Source of the DNA: HGM13006 sp900757695
GTDB lineage: Bacteria; Bacillota; Clostridia; Oscillospirales; Oscillospiraceae
NCBI GenBank assembly: GCA_959607825.1
Contig: CAUHNW010000008.1
Span: 58,877-122,876, forward strand
Length of the DNA stretch: 64,000 nucleotides
Direction: 5' to 3'
Positions 1 to 9,200 of this stretch are shown one piece after another. Positions within the stretch are counted from its first letter, which is position 1; each line of letters opens with the position of its first letter. Below the pieces are notes generated by a model. That model made no database searches. It was not told where the DNA came from and saw only the letters and a program-made list of their open reading frames with translations. A program made the translations under genes and the position numbers.

Positions 1-51
1 CAGGGAATTGGCGATGACAGGAATATATGAATTTGCAGAAAGGAGCCAATC

Positions 52-3000
52 ATGAAGAGACAGCTGTATCAAAGATGTCTGGCGATGGTTTTGGTCCTGA
101 CAGTGATCGCAGGGATTTCACCGGCGGTGTTGGCTGCGGACCTGCCTGAGCCGGAAGAAATGGATTTGCTGGAAGAGGTGCAGGAGAGCGGCGCTGCGGA
201 ATCGGATGCAGTGCTCCAGCCCGAAGCATTTCCATCGGAACTGCCCACGGAAGCACCGGTAGAGGTACCGGCAGAAACATCGGCAGAAACGCCGCCGGAA
301 GAGCCGGAAGAGCCCACGCCGGAGGCACCGCAGGAGGAAGAACCGGACGATGAAATGACTGCGGCGGAACCGGAGACGCAAAGCATGGGGGAAGAAGCCG
401 AACCGGCAGAGCAGGAACCAATTGCAGACTATGATTCGTTCCTGCAGCATCTAAAGGAATTGGAGACCTATGCGGCAAATTATGCTGCGGAGGATCCGCA
501 GCAGGACCCCGGTGCGCTGGTGATCAATTTTATCCGTACCGGTGTAGAACGCTATACCTCCGGCACATGGGCCACACTGGCCGGGGCGGAAAATACCGCC
601 TTTACCGCCTATGTGGCAGAGCAGGATGCGCAAAACGGCACTGGGGCATCGAGACTGAAATATCTGGAGGAAATGCAGCTGCCGAATGGCAACACCGTGG
701 ATCTGGGACATATGTTCGGCACGATGGATATTGCCTGCTATGCGGCCACGCAAGGTATGACAGAAGGTGTTCAGCAGGCCAGAGCAGATTTGGGCGGCTG
801 GGCCGGAGATACGGCAGATATGATGTTCTGTGCGGTGAATGCGGATATTCCGGACAGCGTGGATCTGACGGAGACGGACGTGGATGCCTTGGCGGAGGCG
901 ATTCTGAGCCGCTATCTGGGTGCCGATTACAATGGCCTCAACCATGTGGAGCACTCGTTTACCGCCACCGACCTTTATGGGGACATGGATGCCTACTATG
1001 TCATGCATTCCTATCTTGCCGGGGGCGGGAGCCTCAGCAGCTTGATGGAGAACTACTTTACGGATTCTCTAACGGATGCACAGCGGGCAGACTATTTTCT
1101 CCAAAACCGTCTGGGCGGCGCAAAGACAAAAAAGGACATCCGGGCGAAGGTACTGGAGCTCTACACCGGAAATGCGCTTCTGGAGGCACTGGAGGCCTCC
1201 TACAGCCTCACAGATCTTGAAAACCATGACAGATTGCAACAGGCCTGCTGTTATGCCTTTGCGGATTATCTGTTCGGGCTTGCGGGCGATGACAGCGGCG
1301 AGACACCGGTAGAGCCGGTAGACCCGGTAGACCCGGTAGACCCGGAGAAACCGGAAAATCCGTACTATACCGTTTTTTCGCAGAGATCCTCTACGCTGGC
1401 CCCGGGAGTAGACCAGAATATCACCTATGCGCTCACCACCGATGAAAAGCAGATGGTGTTCTACACGGCAACCGTTGACCTGAGCCGGGAAGATGTACAT
1501 ATCTACGCAAACTATCATGGAAACGACGGATCCGGCTGGGCCATGTCCCGGGTGACAGACCAGATGGAAGCCGCCCGGAAGAAACATACCGATCCGGAAG
1601 ACGTTGCGCACTATGTGGAAAACTACAGTACCGTGCTTGGCATCAATGCGGATTTTTATGATATGTCCACCGGCGTGCCCTGCGGTGCCCTTGTGATGGA
1701 GGGCACGGAGTATCACGGCGTTGGCAGTGAAAACTTTTTTGGTATTTTAGAGGATGGCACACCCATCATCGGCGGCCCCGAGGAGTATACACAGTACCGG
1801 GATCAGATCTGGGAGGCAGTGGGCGGAAGCGCGTATCTGGTGCAGAACGGGAAATCCGTGGTGACCAGCCAGACGGACTATTATAACAGCCGCCACTCTC
1901 GCACCTGCGTGGGCATTACTGCGGATGGAAAGGTGGTTCTGATGGTGCTCGATGGCCGGCAGGAGCCTTTTTCTGTGGGCGGAAGTGCCGAGGAACTGGC
2001 GCAGATCATGATAGAGGCGGGCTGTGAGACTGCCATCAATCTTGATGGCGGCGGCTCATCTACCTTTGCGGCAAAGCAGGAGGGCGAGGATCAGGTTTCT
2101 GTGGTAAACCGTCCCTCCGACGGCTATGAGCGCTCGGTGAGCTCTTCGCTGCTGGTGGTGTCCACGGCAGAGGCTACGGATACCTTTGACCATGCCCGCA
2201 TCGACACGGAGGCGGACTATCTGACGGTAGGTGCCAGCGTGACGCTCCATGCATCCGGGGTCAGCGCAAACGGAAATGCCGCTTCAATGCCGGAGGGCGT
2301 GGAATGGGCCCTGTCGGATGAAACCATGGGCAGCATGGAGGACGGGGTGTTTACGGCATCAAAGCTGGGAGATGTGGAAGTTCAGCTGTGGGATCAGGGA
2401 AATGTAGTTGGCAGCAAAACGCTCCATGTGGTGGTGCCGGATCAGCTGATGTTTACCCGCAAGCGCATGGATGTGATCTATGGCCAGAAGACGGAGCTTC
2501 CGCTGACAGCGACCTGTGGAGGAAATCCCGTGATCTTCTGCCCTGAAGATGTGATGGTCACCTTGGGCAACAGCGCTGCCGGTACAGTGGAGGGGCTTGA
2601 TTTTACAGCCAGCGCCGGGGCGGGGATCCGCAATGTAAAGGTGACAGCAATGCTTGCCTCAGACTATTCCATATCCGCATCCATGGTGTTGGCTCTTTAC
2701 AGTGAAGATGAGGCGAAGTTTGATTTTGACACTGCCATGTATGGAGACCGCAATCTGGCTTGGAACCGGGAGGTGTCCAATGCCACGGTGATTTCAGACA
2801 GTCAGGACGGCGTGCTGAGCTGCATTTATCAGATCGACCAGCCCGGACTGCCTATGACAGCATCTTACACCTTTGCACTGGATATGCAGAAGGTCGAGGT
2901 GCCGGAACGGCTGGTGCCGCTGCTGAGCATGGTAGCAGGGGGAGACCTTGAAAATGTCACGGCATGGGATATCCTGCTGCAGCTGGCAGAGCGGGTCAGC

Positions 3001-4914
3001 GGAAAAACCACCGTGGAGGCAAAGCTGTGCTTTGATCCCAATGTGACGGTGGATACCAGTCAGCTGAAAATCGTCAATGAGTATTTCCGGCTGGAAGGCA
3101 GCCAGCTTGACCCGGAGACCAACACCCTGACTCTGACCATCGGCTGGATTAAGCAGACTGAGGCCATCCCCCAGGAGACAGCCAATCCCATTGTGATCGT
3201 CAGCGGCATTCAGCTGACACCAAAGGATAACGCACTGTGGGATGCGTCTGACTGCCTCAGCGTGAACAATACCGGAGAAATCAGCTACGACATTTATCTG
3301 GGAGCCAATGCGCTGTACTCTATGGCCTGTCAGACCTCCTTCCAGCAGAACTATGGGATCTATCCCTATAAGGAGCCGGAGAATGTGATCCATCCACAGG
3401 GCGGTCATTTTGCCAATACCTTCTGCACCTTTACCGACAGCTACACACTGGATCGCACGGTGAAGGAGGGCTGGGCGGAGAGAGACGGCGGCCTCAGCTA
3501 CTACCGGGACAATCAACCTCTGACTGGGATATGGCTGCTGCCGGGGTATCAGGATGAGACCAAAGCCTATTATTATGATTTTGGGCAGGACGGAATGTGC
3601 ACCGGGCCGCTGACCGGGCTGTTTCAAAAGGATGGCAGCACCTATTATGCCATTGGCGGAATTTTAATGAAGGGATGGCGGCTGATTCCGGACGATCAGG
3701 GAAATGACTGCTATTACTATTTTGACTACGGTACCGGTGCTGCGGCAGATGGCGTCCAAACCATTGGGGGCCATACCTATGGCTTTGAAGCCTGCATTCT
3801 GAAAAACGGCGCTTGGGAGACGGATGAAAGAGGCATCCACTACTTCTGGGCCGGAAGAGAAATGCAGAACCAGTGGTTTAACGTGGATGGGAAGGAGTAC
3901 TTTGCCTATGCCAACACCTGCGCTGTGGCAACCGGAATCGCAAAGACGCTGAACCATCAGAGAACCGGAGAGGAATATTACTATTTTGATGAAACCGGCG
4001 TGTGGCAGAAGGACTTTACCGGACTGGTGGCAGTTGGGGAAAAGACCTATCTCATTGAACAGGGCGTCCGAAAGAACTATCCGGGCCTGTTCCGGTTAAA
4101 CGATGATCTCTATTATATCAACAGCGGCTATACGCTGATTCGAGATCGGGACTATTATGTGTCCCGCACCAATGGTTTGCTGCCTGCCGGAAAGTACCAC
4201 TTTGACGCAGATGGAAAGCTGGTGGTGACGCCGCCCGGTGAGCGGAAAAACGGCATCGTAAAAGAGGGCGACACATGGTACTACTACGTGGACGATGTGA
4301 AGACCTATGGGGGTCTGATCGAAATGGACGGAGCGTACTACTATGTGCGCAGCAACTTTGAGGTGGTACATGGCAGAAGCTATTTTGTGAGCAAGACCAA
4401 CGGGCTTCTTCCCCAAGGCACCTATGAATTTGATGCGGATGGAAAAATGGTGATACGTGCCCCGGAGGAGCGGCGAAACGGCATCGTAAAAGAGGGCGAC
4501 ACATGGTACTACTACGTGAACGATGTGAAGACCTATGGGGGCCTGATCGAAATGGACGGAGTTTATTACTATGTGCGCAGCAACTTTGAGGTGGTACACG
4601 GGAGAAGCTATTTTGTGAGCAAGACCAACGGGCTTCTTCCCCAAGGCACCTATGAATTTGATGCGGATGGAAAAATGGTGATACGTGCCCCGGAGGAGCG
4701 GCGAAACGGCATCGTAAAAGAGGGCGACACATGGTACTACTACGTGAACGATGTGAAGACCTATGGGGGCCTGATCGAAATGGACGGAGTTTATTACTAT
4801 GTGCGCAGCAACTTTGAGGTGGTACACGGGAGAAGCTATTTTGTGAGCAAGACCAACGGGCTTCTTCCCCAGGGCACCTATGAGTTTGATGCGGAGGGAC
4901 GCATGATCCGGTAA
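52..4914 (+). CDS. Secreted NAGPA-domain protein with C-terminal wall-binding repeats
   Basis: A 1620-residue exported protein. The start follows AAAGGAG at the right distance and gives a signal peptide ending near VLAAD, then a Glu/Pro-rich linker. Residues about 125-410 form a helical region with HMFG and GGWAGD motifs that I cannot assign. After a short Pro-Val-Asp repeat, residues about 470-700 match the phosphodiester glycosidase (NAGPA) family, with GINADFYD and INLDGGGSS motifs. An Ig-like region follows, then mixed beta modules. From about 1150 to the end there are Tyr/Gly-rich repeats like glucan- or choline-binding repeats. The last repeats are near-identical 76-residue units. NAGPA domains cleave sugar-1-phosphodiesters; a wall or capsule glycan target is inference. 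It opens an envelope gene cluster. Confidence 0.85.
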   Translation: MKRQLYQRCLAMVLVLTVIAGISPAVLAADLPEPEEMDLLEEVQESGAAESDAVLQPEAFPSELPTEAPVEVPAETSAETPPEEPEEPTPEAPQEEEPDDEMTAAEPETQSMGEEAEPAEQEPIADYDSFLQHLKELETYAANYAAEDPQQDPGALVINFIRTGVERYTSGTWATLAGAENTAFTAYVAEQDAQNGTGASRLKYLEEMQLPNGNTVDLGHMFGTMDIACYAATQGMTEGVQQARADLGGWAGDTADMMFCAVNADIPDSVDLTETDVDALAEAILSRYLGADYNGLNHVEHSFTATDLYGDMDAYYVMHSYLAGGGSLSSLMENYFTDSLTDAQRADYFLQNRLGGAKTKKDIRAKVLELYTGNALLEALEASYSLTDLENHDRLQQACCYAFADYLFGLAGDDSGETPVEPVDPVDPVDPEKPENPYYTVFSQRSSTLAPGVDQNITYALTTDEKQMVFYTATVDLSREDVHIYANYHGNDGSGWAMSRVTDQMEAARKKHTDPEDVAHYVENYSTVLGINADFYDMSTGVPCGALVMEGTEYHGVGSENFFGILEDGTPIIGGPEEYTQYRDQIWEAVGGSAYLVQNGKSVVTSQTDYYNSRHSRTCVGITADGKVVLMVLDGRQEPFSVGGSAEELAQIMIEAGCETAINLDGGGSSTFAAKQEGEDQVSVVNRPSDGYERSVSSSLLVVSTAEATDTFDHARIDTEADYLTVGASVTLHASGVSANGNAASMPEGVEWALSDETMGSMEDGVFTASKLGDVEVQLWDQGNVVGSKTLHVVVPDQLMFTRKRMDVIYGQKTELPLTATCGGNPVIFCPEDVMVTLGNSAAGTVEGLDFTASAGAGIRNVKVTAMLASDYSISASMVLALYSEDEAKFDFDTAMYGDRNLAWNREVSNATVISDSQDGVLSCIYQIDQPGLPMTASYTFALDMQKVEVPERLVPLLSMVAGGDLENVTAWDILLQLAERVSGKTTVEAKLCFDPNVTVDTSQLKIVNEYFRLEGSQLDPETNTLTLTIGWIKQTEAIPQETANPIVIVSGIQLTPKDNALWDASDCLSVNNTGEISYDIYLGANALYSMACQTSFQQNYGIYPYKEPENVIHPQGGHFANTFCTFTDSYTLDRTVKEGWAERDGGLSYYRDNQPLTGIWLLPGYQDETKAYYYDFGQDGMCTGPLTGLFQKDGSTYYAIGGILMKGWRLIPDDQGNDCYYYFDYGTGAAADGVQTIGGHTYGFEACILKNGAWETDERGIHYFWAGREMQNQWFNVDGKEYFAYANTCAVATGIAKTLNHQRTGEEYYYFDETGVWQKDFTGLVAVGEKTYLIEQGVRKNYPGLFRLNDDLYYINSGYTLIRDRDYYVSRTNGLLPAGKYHFDADGKLVVTPPGERKNGIVKEGDTWYYYVDDVKTYGGLIEMDGAYYYVRSNFEVVHGRSYFVSKTNGLLPQGTYEFDADGKMVIRAPEERRNGIVKEGDTWYYYVNDVKTYGGLIEMDGVYYYVRSNFEVVHGRSYFVSKTNGLLPQGTYEFDADGKMVIRAPEERRNGIVKEGDTWYYYVNDVKTYGGLIEMDGVYYYVRSNFEVVHGRSYFVSKTNGLLPQGTYEFDAEGRMIR
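4251..4911 (+). repeat. Tandem 228-bp coding repeats (76 residues each)
   Basis: Three consecutive units begin with the same CGGCATCGTAAAAGAGGGCG sequence at 4251, 4479 and 4707, spaced exactly 228 bp. Units two and three look almost identical in DNA, while the first differs at scattered positions. The third is cut short by the stop codon. The units encode the C-terminal wall-binding repeats of the preceding gene. Near-identity points to recent duplication, so copy number may vary between strains. Confidence 0.9.
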
Positions 4915-4925
4915 GAGATATGAGA

Positions 4926-4953
4926 CCCGGTGCGGAGAAAATTCCGCACCGGG
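4926..4953 (+). other. Intercistronic GC-rich hairpin without U-tract
   Basis: An 11-bp perfect stem (4926-4936 with 4943-4953) and a 6-nt loop lie 11 bases after the first gene. No run of T follows, so it is not a canonical terminator. It may protect or partly terminate the upstream message (inference). Confidence 0.5.
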
Positions 4954-4976
4954 AGAATGGGAAATGAGGTACACTT

Positions 4977-5522
4977 ATGACAAAATGGAAGGTAATGATC
5001 ATGGCGGTATGGATGACAGCTGTTTTAACCGCCTGCGGTGGAGAAGCTCAGGGCAGTCTGAACTCCGGTCAGACGGAGTCTGCGGCTTCTGCGGCGGCAA
5101 ATTCAGATTTTGTACAGGAAATTGTAACGCAGCGGCCGGAAGCGGAGACGGAGAATCCGGAGAGCGCCCAGAGTGCTGAAGAGGAAAACGCCATGATGGA
5201 AGTCGAGACGGAATATGGAATGCTCTACTATCCGGCCCGATGGAAGGATGTGCTGGTTACGGCTCAGGAGAAATCGGACGAAATGCTTACCGTTGATTTT
5301 TCGGCCAGCGTGGAGGGGAAGGAATACCGGCTCTTTCAGGTCGTCATTGGCGGGCAGGAAGGCGACAGCGCAGGCATACTTACGGATGATACGGGGAACC
5401 AGCGAAATGTACAGCTCAGTGTGGAGGAGCTTGCCGGTATCGAGGAACTCAGCGAAGAAGAACAGAATCAGCTCTACGCCATGCAGGAGGGCGTAAACGA
5501 CCTGCTGGAGCACATGAGCTGA
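4977..5522 (+). CDS. Small predicted lipoprotein
   Basis: A 181-residue protein with a lipobox (LTAC, Cys20) after a short hydrophobic stretch, so it is probably lipid-anchored on the outer face of the membrane. A Ser/Ala/Glu-rich linker follows, then a mixed alpha/beta domain starting near MMEVETEYGMLYYPARW. I do not recognise a named family. The start at 4977 follows an AATGAGGT ribosome site. It sits between a secreted glycosidase-like protein and an Lgt-like membrane protein on the same strand, with only 21 bases to the latter, so co-transcription is likely. A role in surface assembly is only a guess from context. Confidence 0.75.
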   Translation: MTKWKVMIMAVWMTAVLTACGGEAQGSLNSGQTESAASAAANSDFVQEIVTQRPEAETENPESAQSAEEENAMMEVETEYGMLYYPARWKDVLVTAQEKSDEMLTVDFSASVEGKEYRLFQVVIGGQEGDSAGILTDDTGNQRNVQLSVEELAGIEELSEEEQNQLYAMQEGVNDLLEHMS

Positions 5523-5543
5523 GAAGCGAAAGGGGGAAGCGGA

Positions 5544-6224
5544 ATGCTGCTGGAAAATTGGCTGCTGGGGCATAGTCTGCTGGTTCTACTGTCGCTGGGG
5601 ACGGTGTTCAATCTGTGCTGGCTTTGGATATGTCGGGACCGGGTGAGGTTTTCCAGATGGACAGTGCCCCTGCTGGCAGTGCTCCATACCATATTCGGGG
5701 TGCTTTCCGTGCGGTGCATGGCGTTTTTGGAAACAGGCAGCGGCGGGAATATGAGCCTGTATGGGGGCATGTTCCTGATGCCGGTGTTTTATGGAGCCGT
5801 GGCCCGTGCAGGGAAGAAAAAGGCGGCGGATGTGTTCGACGTGTTTACTGTCTGCATGCTCTTTACGCTCCTGTGTGCGCGGGTCAATTGCATCTGGAAG
5901 GGCTGCTGTGCCGGACTGCCGATTCCCGGTACCGGTCTTCGCTGGCCAACAAGACAGCTGGAGATCCTCTATTACATTGCTGCACTGGCAGATATGGCGC
6001 CAAAGGCCAAAAATGGGCGGCAGAGAGGGATGCTGTATCCCCTGTATATGGCCTCCTATGGCGGCTTCCGCTTTATCACGGAGCTCTTTCGTACATCCTC
6101 CAGCGGCCAGCTGCTGCACCTGGCGCATCTGTGGTCTGCACTGGCTGTTGGACTGGGCATCAGCATTTATTCAGAGATTCAGAGCAAACAGAAGAAAGGC
6201 GGAGATAAGAAGTGTGTGAATTAA
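5544..6224 (+). CDS. Lgt-like (prolipoprotein diacylglyceryl transferase family) membrane protein
   Basis: A 226-residue polytopic membrane protein, shorter than typical housekeeping Lgt of roughly 260-300 residues. Features resembling the Lgt family occur in order: MSLYGGMF (the HGG/YGG loop), CARVNCIWKGCCAG (the arginine-containing signature, here with Cys-Cys), RWPTRQLE (compare RHPSQLYE), and a C-terminal FRFITELFR. Lgt moves diacylglyceryl from phosphatidylglycerol to a lipobox cysteine. The GCC-type signature marks a divergent branch whose substrate I do not know. The gene follows a lipoprotein gene and overlaps the next large surface-protein gene by 13 bases. It is probably not the essential Lgt but a dedicated paralogue (inference). 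Confidence 0.7.
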   Translation: MLLENWLLGHSLLVLLSLGTVFNLCWLWICRDRVRFSRWTVPLLAVLHTIFGVLSVRCMAFLETGSGGNMSLYGGMFLMPVFYGAVARAGKKKAADVFDVFTVCMLFTLLCARVNCIWKGCCAGLPIPGTGLRWPTRQLEILYYIAALADMAPKAKNGRQRGMLYPLYMASYGGFRFITELFRTSSSGQLLHLAHLWSALAVGLGISIYSEIQSKQKKGGDKKCVN

Positions 6225-9200
6225 AACGGATCGCAAAGCGATTTCTGTCCCTGACGCTGGTGATGGCTATGGTGGTGGGATTTCTCCCGCAGATCACCGT
6301 GGCGGCAGAATCCAGCGGCGAAGTGACCGGACTTGGCGATGCGAATATTGGGCTCAGCTACAGCGGCGATAAGACTGATACATGGTCTGCCGGGGGCAGT
6401 ACCATTACCGGCTCCATACAAAGCAGCAGCGGCTGCGGTACGACACATTATCAATCCACATTGAGCATTACCAACCGGCGCAGTCTGGAGGTGCAGCTGT
6501 CCTTTACCTATGAACTGGACTTACAGGGGGGGACTGCACAGGTGGACGGCGCTGCTGTAACCGCTGGCGGCAGCTTTTCCAAAACACTGGCAGCCGGTGA
6601 GACGGTAAAGGTGTATATCAAATCAAACAGCACAAGCGCACCTACGAAGATCACCTTGAAAAACGTAACACTGGCAGCAGACATCACAGCAGCTGTCACA
6701 TTTATTCCCGCAGAAAACGGAACCTATACCGTAGACGGGAAGACAGTGACCGAGGAATATTCCAATGTTCAAAGTGCGCTGACGCCTTACCAGCTGGAAG
6801 CTGCCCCGGCAGAGGGCTATCAATTCAAGGGCTGGTATGATTCCAAGGCGGAGACATATATTGGCTGCGAGCCGAAGATGAGCTATAATGCCGAGAAGGA
6901 CTGCACCCTGACGGCAGTGTTTGCGCCGGAGTCGGCAAATTTATTTGAAACCGGCGGTCAGGTCTTTGAGGAGCTGAATGACGCCATTGCCTATGCCCGG
7001 CAAATCGGGGTGGAAAAAATAACGCTTCAAAGCCGGTCTGCGACCCTAAAGGGCACTTATACCATCCCGGCCGGGGTCACGCTGCTGGTTCCCTTTGATG
7101 CGGAAAAAACGCTGTTTACCACAACGCCCGCAGCTCTGCTGCCGGGCAAACAGCCTGCAACAAAGAAAAATGAGTTCCGTACACTGAATCTGGAAGAGGA
7201 TGCAGTGCTGGAGGTGGAGGGCAGCCTCAGCATCGGCGGACGATATGTTGCTTCCTCCGGCGGCACCACCAGCTATATGTCCGGGGACTATGGACAGCTT
7301 CAGCTGGCAGATTCCAGCCGGATCGAGGTAAAGAACGGCGGCAGTCTGTATGCGTGGGGCTTTGTGTCTGGCGGCAGTGTCACGGTGGAAGCCGGGGGAA
7401 CGGTCTACGAGTGGTTCCAGATCCTGGACTTCCGGGGCGGCACGGCCACCATGGGCATCGGAAATAAGGTGTTCCCCTTTAACCAGTACGATGTGCAGAA
7501 TGTGGAGTCCCCTATGACCTTGCAGCAGGGGGCAAAGGAAATTGTATATGCCGCAGTTTATGCCAGCAGCCGGATCAATCCCTCGGCTATTACGTTTATT
7601 GGGGACGAGGGAATGTTCAAGATCGTCTCCGGGAGCCTGACCAAAGCCTATGACGGTACAAGGGATCGGATCATTTACACGGTTGACGGTTCTGCAGAGG
7701 TGAACAATCTGAACCTCAAGCTGGCGGGTTCGTCTGTAAGCTCCAGAAATTACGTGCTTCCCATCACAAACAATATGGTGGTGAATTTAACGGGTAACAG
7801 CCTGCTGACGGTGAACCAGACTGCGGCGCTGCTGCCGGGGGTTCAGGCCAATATTGCGAAGGGAGCGGAGCTCCGGGTTTCTGCCGGAAACAGCGTCTAT
7901 TTGTACGATGCCGACCAGTGGGGCGGCTACTGCGATACCTACAGCTTAAAATTTAAGTCCGTGGGCTATGCTCCCGGCAAAACATATCAGCGAACCGAGG
8001 AAAAGGATCTTCTGGATGCTGCGGTGAATGTGGACGGCATACTGACAGCGGCAGGCAGCATCTATACCACCGAGAGCGGTGCGGCGATCGGCTCTGCTGC
8101 CGGTACCGGTGTATTCCGGCTGGAAAGCGATCCGGGAACTGAGACCGTTACTTATCAATATACACAAAGCGGCTCGGCAGTTACCGCTCATGAGATCCCC
8201 ATTACTCCGGCGAAGCTGCAAAATGCCGATGGCACCTATACGGAAACGGCGCATGCGGCAGCGGGAGACGAGATCCTCTACAAAGACGGTGTATGGATCG
8301 GCGGCACGGCGGCGGAGGTCACGGTGACCTTTGATCCCAACGGCGGCGATGGAAATATGGAAGCTCAGACCATGGCACCGGGGAGCGATACGGCGCTGAA
8401 TGCCAATGCATTTGTCCGGGAGGGCTATGCATTTACGGGCTGGAACACCGAGGCAGATGGAAGTGGCGTGGCCTATGATGATGGGGCAGCAGTAAATCTC
8501 AGCGAGAATATCACCCTGTATGCACAGTGGCAATGCCAGCATATCAAGACGGAACTGAGAGATCAGCAGGACGCATCCTGCACGGAGGATGGATATTCCG
8601 GTGATACCTGCTGCACCGTGTGCGGCGAGATGCTGGAAGCCGGAACGGTAATTCCGGCTAAGGGACATACAGAGACTGCCAGCGCAGCGGTTGCGCCTAC
8701 CTGCACGGTACCGGGAAAGACGGAGGGAAAGTACTGTTCCGTCTGCGGCCAAGTACTGATTGCGCAGGAGGACATTCCCGCATTGGGCCACAGCTGGGAT
8801 GCGGGTACGATGACGGATGCACCCAATTGCACCGAGGACGGCGTCATGACGTATACCTGCGCTGCCTGCGGTGAGATTCGGACGGAGGCTGTTGCGGCCA
8901 CGGGACATACACCGGAGGATGTGGAAGCGGCAGAGCCTACCTGTACGCAGCCCGGTCACGAGGCCGGAAGCAGATGCAGTGTATGCGGCGCAGTGCTCTC
9001 GGGCTTGGGTGAGCTGCCTGCCACTGGCCATAGTGCGGTGATCGACCCGGCGGTATCTCCCACCTGCACGGAATCCGGAAGGACGGAGGGACAGCACTGT
9101 GAGGTCTGCGGTCAAGTCCTGATAGAGCAGGAAGAATTGCCCGCTACAGGCCACCGCATTGTGTCGGATCCGGCAGTATCTCCCACCTGCACGGAATCCG

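Noticed and set aside
1311..1350. Short direct repeats resembling a CRISPR or minisatellite
   Set aside because: The GGTAGACCC repeats simply encode a Pro-Val-Asp linker in the first surface protein; there are no spacers.
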